A stretch of 30,094 nt of DNA from CAZPEV01 sp964585635. Its GTDB lineage: Bacteria > Zixibacteria > MSB-5A5 > GN15 > JAAZOE01. The DNA lies in assembly GCA_964585635.1 (NCBI GenBank), contig CAZPEV010000018.1, positions 1 through 30,094 of the forward strand, in the 5' to 3' direction. A program made the position numbers and the translations under genes. Under the pieces are notes generated by a model. It was given only the letters and a program-made list of their open reading frames with translations, did no database searches and was not told where the DNA came from. Below are positions 15,312 to 23,770 of the stretch, piece by piece (the stretch's first letter is position 1; every line of letters begins with the position of its first letter).

Positions 15312-16588
15312 ACCAACGGGTAGGCGGTTTTGACCCGGCAGGTCTTGTGTTCGATATGATATTCAAACTCATCCCGGAAATGCTTGATGATCGATACCGT
15401 CGGCATCACGACGGCATCACCTAACGGACAGATCGTCCGCCCGATGATGTTTTCGCAGGCGTCGAGCATCAGTTCGACATCTCCCGGTCGGCCGTCCCCC
15501 TGCTCGATCCGGTTGACAATCTGCTTGAGCCAGGCGGTTCCCTCCCGGCAGGGGGTGCATTTGCCGCACGATTCATGGGCGTAGAAATTAATCAGCTTCA
15601 TCGCCACCCAGACCATGCAGGCCCGCTCATCGATCACGATGATGGCACCGGAGCCGAGCATCGATCCGGCCTGCGCCACCGATTCGAAATCAAGCGGTGT
15701 GTCGATCTGATCGGGCATGAGCAGCGGCGTCGATGATCCCCCCGGAATAATCGTCTTGAGTTTATATCCATCCTGCATCCCGCCGCCCAGTTCGTTGATG
15801 ACATACGACAACGGTGTCCCCAGGTCGACTTCATAATTGCCGGGTCGTTTGATATTCCCCGAAAGCGAAAAGATCTTGGTTCCCGGCGATTTCTCCGTCC
15901 CGTGCGTCCGAAACCAGTCGACGCCGCGGTTGATGATATGCGGCAGGTTGGCCAGCGTCTCGACATTATTGACCACGGTCGGACACCGATAGAGCCCCTC
16001 GACCGCCGGAAAGGGGGGCCGGATACGGGACAAGCCGCGATCCCCTTCGAGGGACGACAGCAGTGCCGTTTCCTCGCCACAGATATAGGCGCCGCCGCCG
16101 GTATGGACGATCATATCGAGGTCGAATCCGGAGCCGAGGATATCTTTGCCCAGAAAGCCGCGGGCGTACGCCTCATCGACCGCCTGTTCCAGACGATGGG
16201 CCGGAAAGACGAACTCGCCGCGCACATATATAAAGGCATGATGCGCCCCGATGGCATAGGCGGCAATTATGATCCCCTCGATTACCAGGTGCGGATCGCG
16301 CTCCATCAACACTCGATCCTTGCAGGTTCCCGGCTCCGACTCGTCGGCGTTGCAGCAAAGATATTTAGGCTTATCGGCCCCCTTGGGGACGAAACCCCAT
16401 TTCATACCAGCCGAAAAGCCGGCCCCGCCCCGGCCCCGCAGGCCGGACTTCTTGATCAGCTCGATTACCTCATCCGGCGTCTGCCCCTTAAGCGCCCGAG
16501 GAAGCGCCTGGTAGCCGCCATTCTTTATATAGGTCTCAATCCGGTACTGTTCCAGCTCATCAATATGGGCAAATAGGACCTTTTCCAT
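15308..16588 (-). CDS. nuoF: NADH-quinone oxidoreductase subunit F (NADH- and FMN-binding)
   Basis: 426-residue subunit where NADH is oxidised. FMN site RGRGGAGF (51-58), with the YLCCNADESEPGT segment after it. NADH site HTGGGAYICGEETALLSSLEG (162-182). The 4Fe-4S cluster N3 uses Cys341, 344, 347 (ESCGKCTPCREGT) and Cys387 (TICPLGDA). Length is normal. It begins 1 nt after the nuoE stop and overlaps nuoG by 4 nt. Confidence 0.98.
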   Translation of the reverse strand: MEKVLFAHIDELEQYRIETYIKNGGYQALPRALKGQTPDEVIELIKKSGLRGRGGAGFSAGMKWGFVPKGADKPKYLCCNADESEPGTCKDRVLMERDPHLVIEGIIIAAYAIGAHHAFIYVRGEFVFPAHRLEQAVDEAYARGFLGKDILGSGFDLDMIVHTGGGAYICGEETALLSSLEGDRGLSRIRPPFPAVEGLYRCPTVVNNVETLANLPHIINRGVDWFRTHGTEKSPGTKIFSLSGNIKRPGNYEVDLGTPLSYVINELGGGMQDGYKLKTIIPGGSSTPLLMPDQIDTPLDFESVAQAGSMLGSGAIIVIDERACMVWVAMKLINFYAHESCGKCTPCREGTAWLKQIVNRIEQGDGRPGDVELMLDACENIIGRTICPLGDAVVMPTVSIIKHFRDEFEYHIEHKTCRVKTAYPLV

Positions 16589-16589
16589 G

Positions 16590-17081
16590 TTATCTACCTG
16601 CCGCCGTCGCCTGCGCGCGAAGGTCAGCCAGAATCTTATCCACTTTCGCGCGGGTCAGGTCCTCGTAATAGTCATCGTTGATCTGCATCATCGGCGCCGC
16701 CGAGCATCCCCCGAGACATTCGACCGAAATCACGGTGAAGAGGTTGTCGGAGGTGGTCTCCCCCAGCCTGATTCCCAGCACTTGTTCCAGGTAGGCGATC
16801 AGGCTGTCGGCGCCGCGCAACGAACAGGAAATATTATGACAGACCTGGATCAGGTATCGTCCCACCGCCTGCTTGGGGAACATCGTATAGAACGAGGCCG
16901 CCTCGGCAATCTCGACATAAGGGACTTCCAATATATTCGCGATCTCACGGTACGCGGCCGGGTTAAGGTGACCAAGCTGCTTGTAAGCCGCGGTCAACGC
17001 CGGCAGAATAGCCGAGCGATGGGTGGGGTACCGAACCATCCTGGTCCTGATCTTTTGAATTGTCGCCTCGTTGAGAATCAT
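16590..17081 (-). CDS. nuoE: NADH-quinone oxidoreductase subunit E (2Fe-2S)
   Basis: 163-residue thioredoxin-like ferredoxin with cluster N1a. Ligands are Cys81 and Cys86 (CHNISC), Cys122 and Cys126 (CLGGC), in the family's usual spacing. The N-terminal helical part includes HLNPAAYREIANIL and the EVASFYTMF-like stretch EAASFYTMFP. Start ATG overlaps the nuoD stop by 4 nt. Confidence 0.97.
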   Translation of the reverse strand: MILNEATIQKIRTRMVRYPTHRSAILPALTAAYKQLGHLNPAAYREIANILEVPYVEIAEAASFYTMFPKQAVGRYLIQVCHNISCSLRGADSLIAYLEQVLGIRLGETTSDNLFTVISVECLGGCSAAPMMQINDDYYEDLTRAKVDKILADLRAQATAAGR

Positions 17082-18256
17082 CGGTCAACCTCGCCCAGCA
17101 CGATATCAATCGATCCGATACAGGCGATAACGTCGGCCACCAACCCGCCCGTGACCATCGTGTTTAGGGCCTGCAGGTTGACAAAGGAGGGGGGCCGCAC
17201 CCGCATCCGATACGGTTTGGTTCCGCCGTCGGAAACGATGTAGTATCCCAGTTCCCCCTTTGGCGACTCGATCGCCTGATAGTACGACCCGGCCGGCACC
17301 TTGAATCCCTCGGTGATGATCTTGAAGTGGAAAATAAGCGCTTCCATTTTGGTCAGCACGTCCGGCTTGGGGGGGAGCACTACCCCGGGGACGTCGGCCA
17401 GGTACGGCCCTTCCGGCATCCCTTCCATCGCCTGTTTCATGATCCGCAACGATTGCCGCATCTCTTCCATGCGCACCAGATACCGGTCATAGCAGTCGCC
17501 GTTGACACCGACCGGAATATCGAAGTCGAATTTTTCGTAGCCGCTGTAGGGATGCGCCTGGCGCAGATCAAACTTGACGCCGGTCGATCGGAGCAGGGGC
17601 CCGGTCACCGAAAGATCCAGTGCCTGCTCGGCGGTCAGCCTTCCAATACCGGTCAACCGCTTGATCCAGATCCGGTTGTTGGACAAGAGGTCTTCGTATT
17701 CCTGCATCTTTTCCGGCAGAATCTTCAGAATCTTTTTGATCTTCTGGTCCAGATCGGGCGGCAGATCGTAGGCCAGCCCGCCGACCCGGAAATAGGTCGA
17801 CATCATCCGCTGGCCGGAGACCGCCTCATACACGTCGAGGAGCATTTCCCGCTCGCGGAAGGTGTACAGGAGCATCGACATCGCCCCGATATCAAGGGCG
17901 TGCGTTCCCAGCCAGACCAGATGATTGTTGAGCCGGGTCAGTTCGGTCAGAAGGACGCGTGCGAATTTGACCTTCTCCGGCACCTCGATCCCCAGCATCT
18001 TCTCCACCGTCAGCACAAAGCCCAGATTATTGGACATCGGCGCCAGATAATCTATCCGGTCGGTCATCGGGATAACCTTGTAGTAGAGCTTGTCCTCGGC
18101 ATTTTTCTCGATGCCGGTGTGAAGGTATCCGAGGTGGGGCGTCGCCTGCAGGACCGTCTCGCCCTCCAGTTCCAGCACCACCCGCAGCACGCCATGGGTG
18201 GCCGGATGCTGCGGTCCCAGATTGAGCGTCATGGTTTTGCCGGCGACGGCGCTCAT
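17078..18256 (-). CDS. nuoD: NADH-quinone oxidoreductase subunit D
   Basis: 392-residue, 49-kDa-type subunit that lines the quinone pocket. Signatures are NLGPQHPATHGVLRVVLELEGE (start), YLHTGIEKNAED, DRIDYLAPMSNN, and the C-terminal PKGELGYYIVSDG with PYRMRVRPPSF. It is separate from nuoC, unlike the fused NuoCD of enterobacteria. Related to the large subunit of NiFe hydrogenases, but the NiFe cysteines are absent, as expected. ATGA overlap with nuoC. Confidence 0.97.
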   Translation of the reverse strand: MSAVAGKTMTLNLGPQHPATHGVLRVVLELEGETVLQATPHLGYLHTGIEKNAEDKLYYKVIPMTDRIDYLAPMSNNLGFVLTVEKMLGIEVPEKVKFARVLLTELTRLNNHLVWLGTHALDIGAMSMLLYTFREREMLLDVYEAVSGQRMMSTYFRVGGLAYDLPPDLDQKIKKILKILPEKMQEYEDLLSNNRIWIKRLTGIGRLTAEQALDLSVTGPLLRSTGVKFDLRQAHPYSGYEKFDFDIPVGVNGDCYDRYLVRMEEMRQSLRIMKQAMEGMPEGPYLADVPGVVLPPKPDVLTKMEALIFHFKIITEGFKVPAGSYYQAIESPKGELGYYIVSDGGTKPYRMRVRPPSFVNLQALNTMVTGGLVADVIACIGSIDIVLGEVDR

Positions 18257-18786
18257 TTGACGATCTCCGGTGGAAGGTCTTTGTTATGGCTGAACTGCGG
18301 CGCTTCGTAGGTGAGCGGGAAATCTTTGCGGTGCGGCCAGCCCTCCATATCATCCGGTGTGATTATCCGGCGCAGGTCGGGATGTCCCTCAAACTCGACC
18401 CCCAACATGTCGTATACTTCCCGCTCCAGCCAATCGGCTCCGGAATAGACCGGCTGAATCGATTGAATATTCGGCCGATCGCCGTCGGGAATCGTGGTGC
18501 GGATCAGAAGGCGCAGACGGCGCTGGAGGGAATAGAAATTGTAGACCAATTCGAACCGCTGCCGGGGGCAGTCGATCCAATCGACGCCGCAGATATCGGA
18601 CAGCAGCTCAAAGCCGGCCGCCTCGTCATCCTTCATGAATTCCGCCAGGTCAAGAATGATATCGGCCCGGACGAAAATTGACAGTTGACCGAACGCCTTG
18701 TGATGGCCGCTGACGGCCTCGCCGAAGCGGTCGGTGAGGGCCTGCAGGACGGCGGATTCGGTTGGAATCAACTCATTCTGTTCCAT
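18253..18786 (-). CDS. nuoC: NADH-quinone oxidoreductase subunit C
   Basis: 177-residue, 30-kDa-type subunit of the hydrophilic arm. Signatures: GVDWIDCPRQRFELVYNFYS, then the highly conserved SGADWLEREVYDMLGVEFEGHPDLRRIITPDDMEGWPHRKDFPL. Normal length. It begins about 50 nt after the nuoB stop, the widest internal gap before nuoM. Confidence 0.97.
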   Translation of the reverse strand: MEQNELIPTESAVLQALTDRFGEAVSGHHKAFGQLSIFVRADIILDLAEFMKDDEAAGFELLSDICGVDWIDCPRQRFELVYNFYSLQRRLRLLIRTTIPDGDRPNIQSIQPVYSGADWLEREVYDMLGVEFEGHPDLRRIITPDDMEGWPHRKDFPLTYEAPQFSHNKDLPPEIVK

Positions 18787-18835
18787 CGTTTACTATCTCA
18801 TCCAGCCCCATCGCCGATGGCAAGATTCGCCCCCA

Positions 18836-19327
18836 TTACGATGTTTTCTCGCGGGAATCCCTCAGCGATTCCTTCATGATCTTTTCCTGGAGTCGAACGA
18901 TCCCCTCGATCAACTGCTCCGGGCGCGGCGGACAACCAGGAACATAAATATCGACCGGGATGATCCGATCCACTCCTTGCAGGATGGCGTAGTTGTTGAA
19001 AATGCCGCCGCAGGAGGCACACGCCCCCATCGAAATCACCCATTTGGGATTGGGCATCTGGTCGTACAGCCGCTTCACGACCGGCGCCATCTTGTTGGCC
19101 ACCCGCCCGGAAACGATCATGAGGTCCGCCTGCCGGGGGGACGGGCGCATGACTTCCATCCCAAACCGCGCCAGGTCGAAATGGGAGGCAAAGGTGGAAA
19201 TCATCTCGATCGCGCAACAGGCTAGCCCGAAGCCGAACGGCCACAGGGATGATTTCCGCGACCAATTGACGACATAATCGACCGTGGTCAGGATGACCGA
19301 ATCGGGAATCTTTTCTTCTAATCCCAC
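18836..19327 (-). CDS. nuoB: NADH-quinone oxidoreductase subunit B (cluster N2)
   Basis: 163-residue subunit that carries N2, the last cluster before quinone. Ligands Cys37-Cys38 (GLACCAIEM), Cys103 (GACASCGG) and Cys132 (VPGCPPRPEQL) keep the family spacing of 65 and 29 residues. The start is GTG 19327, which lies inside the end of nuoA (10-nt overlap), with GGAG 7 nt upstream. No ATG lies before the cluster motif, so GTG is required. Confidence 0.97.
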   Translation of the reverse strand: MGLEEKIPDSVILTTVDYVVNWSRKSSLWPFGFGLACCAIEMISTFASHFDLARFGMEVMRPSPRQADLMIVSGRVANKMAPVVKRLYDQMPNPKWVISMGACASCGGIFNNYAILQGVDRIIPVDIYVPGCPPRPEQLIEGIVRLQEKIMKESLRDSREKTS

Positions 19328-19674
19328 TTCAGCGCTCCCGCCCGAAGAACATAAATATACCCGACCAGCAGGACGGCGATAAAGACCACCATCTCGATTA
19401 ACCCAAACAACGCCAGTTCCCGGTAAATAACCGCCCAGGGATAGAGGAAGACGACCTCGATATCAAAGATGATAAACAGGATGGCCACCATGTAGAACTT
19501 GATCGAAAACCGTTCCTTGGTGTCGCCCAGGGGAACCATGCCGCTTTCGTACGGCTCAGCTTTGACCTGCCCTTTGACCCGCTTTCCGAATAGGACGGAA
19601 AGGGCCCAAAAGCCAACTGCCGTCGCCATGGCCAGCGCCGCTAAGACGATGATAGGGAAAAAGACGTCAACCAT
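19318..19674 (-). CDS. nuoA: NADH-quinone oxidoreductase subunit A
   Basis: 118-residue, three-helix subunit at the junction of the two arms. The hallmark is the loop-helix EPYESGMVPLGDTKERFSIKF followed by FIIFDIEVVFLYPWA. First gene of the operon. ATG 19674 is preceded by AGGATAACGGTGA. Normal length. Confidence 0.96.
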   Translation of the reverse strand: MVDVFFPIIVLAALAMATAVGFWALSVLFGKRVKGQVKAEPYESGMVPLGDTKERFSIKFYMVAILFIIFDIEVVFLYPWAVIYRELALFGLIEMVVFIAVLLVGYIYVLRAGALKWD

Positions 19675-19700
19675 TCACCGTTATCCTGCTATAGGGCGTC

Positions 19701-19804
19701 ATGCTAATACCATTACGTACCACTGTCAATAACAATTTGCCCCGACCGATCCCCGCGTCGACTCGCTTAAGATTTATTATGATTATATTATTTAAGTACG
19801 ACAA
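19701..19804 (-). promoter_or_regulatory. Candidate tandem promoters of the nuo operon
   Basis: On the minus strand TTGACA (19729-19724), a 17-bp spacer and TAGCAT (19706-19701) lie just upstream of nuoA. That gives a leader of about 20 nt. A second pair, TTGTCG (19804-19799), a 17-bp spacer and CATAAT (19781-19776), lies in an AT-rich patch further upstream. The patch 19766-19796 also has an inverted repeat at its ends (CTTAA/TTAAG). The rest of 19675-19896 shows no gene. Confidence 0.45.
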
Positions 19805-19896
19805 AGAGAACCGGCCGGGGTCGGGCAGGCATAGCCGGCGGATGTCATCCGGCTCACTAATAGACCGGAGCCTCCCCGGGGTCGCGACGGCGCCCG

Positions 19897-20946
19897 TCAA
19901 TTCGATATCACCCGGATATGGTTGGAAAATATCCACCCTTTCCGACCCCGGTAAACCTCCACCCGATATGCCCCGGGATGGGTAATTCGGCAGGTCAGTT
20001 CCTTACCGCGCCCCTCGGCTACCGGTTTCCCGTCGGCAATCAAGACGATGCGACTATGCCGGGGGACAGAGACACCGGCCTCGGCGGAAGTACCGAGCGG
20101 GACAGCGCCGCCCAGCGTGGCGATGCCCAAATCGGACTGAATTTCGAATCGGAAACCGGCGACATCTCCCCAGCGATAATTGGAAACAAAGGCCCGGCAT
20201 TCGCGCAAGGCGTTGTAAATCTGATGCTTGGCAGTCGCAAAGTCGGGTGATAATGGTTCCGCAAGGAGGAGGTGTGTGCGCAACGTCTTCAATTGAACCT
20301 TGTAAGGAAATATCGTCAGCCGTACCGGACCCGCACGATAAAGGAAACCATGGGCATCGGACGAGGCGATCCCGACCACCTTCCGTGTTTGAGATAACTC
20401 ATCCCAAATGTGAAGGATTCGGCTGGTTGGTCCCCTGAGAAATTTGCGTGGCGACAGAATCATCCGTATCTGGTTATACGCCTTGAGGTTTTCCATCCAT
20501 TCCGACATTTGGTTCCAAATTTCCAGGCCATCGAAGCTGGTGACGCTCCAGTCGGTCCAGGGATAGGACCGGTAGCGGGCGTCGCGGCCGCGGATTTCAT
20601 CCGGATGGGCCAGGATTCCAAACGCTCTTTTGTCCGCCGCCACCACCACATATTCGGCGGCCGTCATTGACGCCGGCAGGACGTCCTCCAGGCCGAATAT
20701 GAGGTAGTGATTGCAGTCGTCCTGATCGTTATGCTCGTACCCGATCAGCACCAGGATATCACCGTAATACCCTTCTTTCCCCTCGCGGTATCCTTTCAGC
20801 GTCATGTGGTCGGAAAACATCAGGAAATCCAGCCCGACTTCACGGCCGATCGCCGCCACCTCCTCATGGCTTTTGGCGCCGTCGGAGTCGGTGGTATGCA
20901 TGTGGATGGCGCCGGTTACGACGATGTAGTCATCTGCTCGCGTCAT
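19897..20946 (-). CDS. PHP-domain metal-dependent phosphoesterase
   Basis: 349 residues. The PHP fold motifs appear in order: GAIHMHTTDSDG (first metal histidines at 15 and 17), FSDHM, GYEHN, ILAHPDE and GIASSDAHGF. These bind three metal ions in the family, which hydrolyses phosphoesters such as nucleotides or sugar phosphates. The true substrate cannot be read from sequence. Residues ~215-350 are a C-terminal beta-rich extension (SRIVLIADGKPVAEG) often seen in PHP proteins that act on extracytoplasmic or polymeric substrates, but there is no signal peptide here. ATG 20946 is chosen because GGCGGGA is upstream; TTG 20958 has no room for a ribosome site. It follows the methyltransferase remnant by about 20 nt. 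Confidence 0.85.
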   Translation of the reverse strand: MTRADDYIVVTGAIHMHTTDSDGAKSHEEVAAIGREVGLDFLMFSDHMTLKGYREGKEGYYGDILVLIGYEHNDQDDCNHYLIFGLEDVLPASMTAAEYVVVAADKRAFGILAHPDEIRGRDARYRSYPWTDWSVTSFDGLEIWNQMSEWMENLKAYNQIRMILSPRKFLRGPTSRILHIWDELSQTRKVVGIASSDAHGFLYRAGPVRLTIFPYKVQLKTLRTHLLLAEPLSPDFATAKHQIYNALRECRAFVSNYRWGDVAGFRFEIQSDLGIATLGGAVPLGTSAEAGVSVPRHSRIVLIADGKPVAEGRGKELTCRITHPGAYRVEVYRGRKGWIFSNHIRVISN

Positions 20947-20964
20947 GACACGCTTCAATCCCGC

Positions 20965-21084
20965 CTAGTAAACCGTTAACACCACCGCCCAGTAATAATC
21001 CTTGAACAATATTTGCTCGATCCGCCCCCAACTCTGAAAGAGGGATTCCAATTCCCGGCGGTCAAAGTAATTTTTCAGGATAAT
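20965..21084 (-). pseudogene. 3' part of the methyltransferase reading frame, cut off by an in-frame TAA
   Basis: Directly after the TAA at 21085-21087 the same frame continues for 39 codons to TAG 20965. It reads ILKNYFDRRELESLFQSWG and then a strand-like FKDYYWAVVLTVY. This is what the C-terminal helix and last strand of a class I methyltransferase look like. A single base (TAT or TAC to TAA) would explain the break. Confidence 0.75.
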
Positions 21085-21618
21085 TTATTCCTCGCCGTTT
21101 TCCAACCGGCGGGTTTTGTAGCTGTTGACGTGCTCCTCGTCCCAGATCAACTCCGGCATCATCTCGCAGACCAGGTTGTTGTCGCACAGAAAGGCCGGCG
21201 AGCCGGGCTGGACCATTTGGCGGACGATATCGCGCCAGCGATCCATCTCTTGGCGCCGGATATGGGAGATGACAAAACTGGCCAGAAGGGCATCGAATCG
21301 AGCCGATGCGAACGGCGGGTAAAAATAATCGGCCCTGATAAAATGGACGGGGACATGGTACCTTTTCTTCCCGGCCTCGGCCAGCATAGCGGTATTGATG
21401 TCGATGGCGGTGACTGACCTGGCCTGCTCCGACACGATTCGGGTCCAAAAGCCGGTGCCGCAGGCCAGATCGAGCACCTGCCGGTCGGCCAGGACGCGGC
21501 CCGAAAGCGCATACATCTCCGCCAACTCCGACTGCCGCGCGGGATTATCGCGAAAGTAAATTTTCTCGTACTCCCCGGCCCGCTTTTGATAGTATTCGAT
21601 GGTTTGGTCGTCGTTCAC
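21085..21618 (-). CDS. Class I SAM-dependent methyltransferase, C-terminally truncated by a stop codon
   Basis: 177 residues as written. Motif I is VLDLACGTGFWT (~48-59), the acidic end of strand 2 is AIDINTAML, and strand 4 is FDALLASFVISHI. These identify a Rossmann-fold methyltransferase that uses S-adenosylmethionine. The start is GTG 21618, overlapping the stop of the upstream MFS gene (GTGA), so the genes are coupled. The protein ends at GEE-TAA, but the open frame continues with a fitting C-terminus for 39 more codons. The product is thus either truncated, read through, or misread in sequencing. Substrate unknown. Confidence 0.82.
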   Translation of the reverse strand: MNDDQTIEYYQKRAGEYEKIYFRDNPARQSELAEMYALSGRVLADRQVLDLACGTGFWTRIVSEQARSVTAIDINTAMLAEAGKKRYHVPVHFIRADYFYPPFASARFDALLASFVISHIRRQEMDRWRDIVRQMVQPGSPAFLCDNNLVCEMMPELIWDEEHVNSYKTRRLENGEE

Positions 21619-22964
21619 GGCGCGACCTTTCTATCGGGCACTTTTCTGAATATATACAGCCCGACCGCCATCATAGCGGCCAAAGCAAGTACCGCCAATT
21701 GGTACGGCAAGCGGGTTGAGGCGGCCGTATCCAAGGCAAAAAGTTGCCCCATCGCCCGGCCGACCGCCTGGTCGGCCGATAAGAGATATACCACCCCCCC
21801 CCAGACCAACGGTCCGCCGATCGCCGCCGCCCGACCCGACAGCGAAAACAGCCCGAAAAACTCTCCCAACTTTTCCGGCGGCGCAAGCTGCATCAGGAGC
21901 GGCCGAGATACCGCCCAGACCCCGCCCAGCAGAATCCCCAGCACCGGCCCCAGAATCCAGAAAACCGCCGCCACGGTGTTGAGCGCAAAAAAGACCAGCA
22001 CGACAATCCATCCCAGGACGATTCCAGACAGCACTTTCTTGGGCGACCAGCGGTCGGCCATCAGGCCCAGCGGATACGACCCCAGCATGGCAAACAAGGT
22101 GGAGATTATGAAGAATATCGTCCGGTCCTTATCCCCGATACCGAGCACCCGTTCGGTGAACACCCCCATGAAGATGATCACCGTGGCGATGGCATCCTCA
22201 AAAAACCAGTCGGCGATCAGAAAACGCAGCAGCCCGGGGTATTTCTCGGTGGCCTTCAGCGACCGCCAGATGTCCCGATAGGCCGCTTTTAGGCCGGCAA
22301 TTCCGCCGTCGCCGTTAGGCCGCTGAGCCGCGGCAGAGACCTCCCTTTCGCGCACAAAGAGAAACACCGGTATGGAAAAGAGGGCGAAGAAGAACGCGGT
22401 CGGCAAGAACGCCGCCGCCTTTCCGCCGCCTTCGATCAAGGAGATCTTCAGTCCAAATAAGTCGCCGGTGACGAACGGCAACACCAGTACCATCCCGGCA
22501 ATCGAGCCAAGATACCCCAGCGCCACTCCGAAACCGGACACCTTGCCGACGTTGGCCCCGTTCGATACCGAACTGAGCAGGGCGTTGTAGAAGACGATTC
22601 CCCCCTCATAGAAGAAATTGGACAGGCCAAACAGAACCAATATCGGCCCGATCGCCGTCGGGGGAAGCAGGGCAAACGCCGCCACCGATCCCACCGATCC
22701 GGCCGTGAAAATGAGCAGGAAACGCATCTTGCGCGACCGGCCCGGCCGATCAGACAGATACCCCAGGGCCGGCAGCATCACGGCCGCCAGAAGCATCGAA
22801 GCCGAAAAGGGGATGGAATAATGGATATCCTGATACCCCAGGTCGATAACCAGCCAGCCGGCAAAGTAAAGCGACAGGATGTTCATGGAATATATCGTGT
22901 TGGCGAAGTCGTACAACCCCCACGACAGCACGTCCAGTCGGAATATGTCCCGTTTTGACGTCAC
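21615..22964 (-). CDS. MFS transporter of the UMF1/Atg22-like type
   Basis: 449 residues with about 12 membrane helices. The start KRDIFRLDVLSWGLYDFANTIYSMNI matches the WxLYDxANxxY signature of the UMF1 family of major facilitators. GYLSDRPGRSRK is the loop 2-3 MFS motif and LMADRWSPKK its second-half counterpart. Start GTG 22964 gives the family's N-terminus. The open frame extends 73 codons upstream, but that part is not protein-like and would run over the divergent gene. A promoter sits right before this GTG. First gene of the MFS-methyltransferase-PHP set. Substrate not known. Confidence 0.86.
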   Translation of the reverse strand: MTSKRDIFRLDVLSWGLYDFANTIYSMNILSLYFAGWLVIDLGYQDIHYSIPFSASMLLAAVMLPALGYLSDRPGRSRKMRFLLIFTAGSVGSVAAFALLPPTAIGPILVLFGLSNFFYEGGIVFYNALLSSVSNGANVGKVSGFGVALGYLGSIAGMVLVLPFVTGDLFGLKISLIEGGGKAAAFLPTAFFFALFSIPVFLFVREREVSAAAQRPNGDGGIAGLKAAYRDIWRSLKATEKYPGLLRFLIADWFFEDAIATVIIFMGVFTERVLGIGDKDRTIFFIISTLFAMLGSYPLGLMADRWSPKKVLSGIVLGWIVVLVFFALNTVAAVFWILGPVLGILLGGVWAVSRPLLMQLAPPEKLGEFFGLFSLSGRAAAIGGPLVWGGVVYLLSADQAVGRAMGQLFALDTAASTRLPYQLAVLALAAMMAVGLYIFRKVPDRKVAP

Positions 22965-22972
22965 GGCACCGT

Positions 22973-23000
22973 AGTATACCACGCGACGGCCCGAAAACAA
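22973..23000 (-). promoter_or_regulatory. Promoter of the MFS gene, nearly leaderless
   Basis: On the minus strand TTGTTT (23000-22995), a 16-bp spacer and TATACT (22978-22973) preceded by TGG (extended -10). A start site 7-9 nt downstream would leave a leader of only 0-3 nt before GTG 22964. Confidence 0.5.
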
Positions 23001-23038
23001 AGGGCCGGTTCCCCCTTTTTTGCTCTCGTGGGCAACCT

Positions 23039-23068
23039 TTGGCCCGCCTAAACCGTCACAAATATAGG
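23039..23068 (+). promoter_or_regulatory. Weak promoter candidate for the YggN-like gene
   Basis: TTGGCC (23039-23044), 18 bp, TATAGG (23063-23068), about 32 nt before ATG 23100. Both boxes deviate from consensus. Confidence 0.3.
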
Positions 23069-23099
23069 ACAATGAATGCTTCGGGCAGGAGATGCGCAT

Positions 23100-23705
23100 A
23101 TGAAAGCGACCATTGGTATCATAGCAATCGCAACCGGGTTTCTGCTGATAATATTTGCCGGCGTGACGGTCGGCCATAGTCATTCACATACGATCACCTA
23201 TGACTCCGATGAGGAATCCGGTCATGTCGTTACCCATCGGCATGGCGGCTCTCATCACAGTTGCGGGATCTTTGACGGCGTCGATCTCGACGTTGACGGC
23301 GGTGATCTGATTCTCACCCCCAGCCGCGGCCATCGTGACGATGAGGTCAAGATTACCGAAAAAGGGGAGCTGTATGTCAACGACGGACTGGTAAAGACCG
23401 ACGCCAAGCAGCAGGAAATGTTGAAGGATTTCTACGGTTTAACGATGGAAATCCTCGATGTGGCCGAGAAGATAGGGGCCGAGGGGGCTCGGATCGGCGT
23501 CAGCGGCGCGGCGTTGGGAGTGAAAGCCCTGGGCCGGGTCGCCAAGCTGCTTCAGGCCGACTATGACGAGGATGATCTGGAGCGGGAGATGGAGCGGGAC
23601 GCCGCCAAGATCGAGGCCCAGGCCGAAAGACTTGAGAAGAAAGCCCAGGTAATTGAAGAAATGGCCGAAGAGCTGGAAGAACTGCACGACAACATGATTG
23701 ACTAA
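23100..23705 (+). CDS. His-rich envelope protein resembling YggN (DUF2884)
   Basis: 201 residues. Residues 4-24 form a signal peptide or membrane anchor (TIGIIAIATGFLLIIFAGV). Then comes a histidine-rich stretch (GHSHSHTITYD, HVVTHRHGGSHH) that could bind metal. Residues ~60-110 are the beta-rich part (VKITEKGELYVNDGLVKTD). Residues ~115-155 are helical with a GAEGARIGVSGAALGVKALG pattern. The C-terminus is a charged coiled coil. The middle, with its inner G-x-L-x-x-N/D-G turn and alanine/glycine helix, recalls the E. coli YggN family of unknown function. ATG 23100 has AGGAG 8 nt upstream. Likely periplasmic. Function unknown. Confidence 0.7.
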   Translation: MKATIGIIAIATGFLLIIFAGVTVGHSHSHTITYDSDEESGHVVTHRHGGSHHSCGIFDGVDLDVDGGDLILTPSRGHRDDEVKITEKGELYVNDGLVKTDAKQQEMLKDFYGLTMEILDVAEKIGAEGARIGVSGAALGVKALGRVAKLLQADYDEDDLEREMERDAAKIEAQAERLEKKAQVIEEMAEELEELHDNMID

Positions 23706-23770
23706 ATCCCCGCTCTCGATAAGCTGGGCTGGTTTTGATTGACAGGTTTCCTTCGGGATTGCATATGAAT

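Noticed and set aside
13644..15323. 559-codon + strand frame
   Set aside because: It is antisense to nuoG; all nuoG cluster ligands are intact on the other strand.
22965..23183. N-terminal extension of the MFS frame
   Set aside because: The peptide does not look like protein, overlaps the divergent gene, and lies upstream of the promoter.
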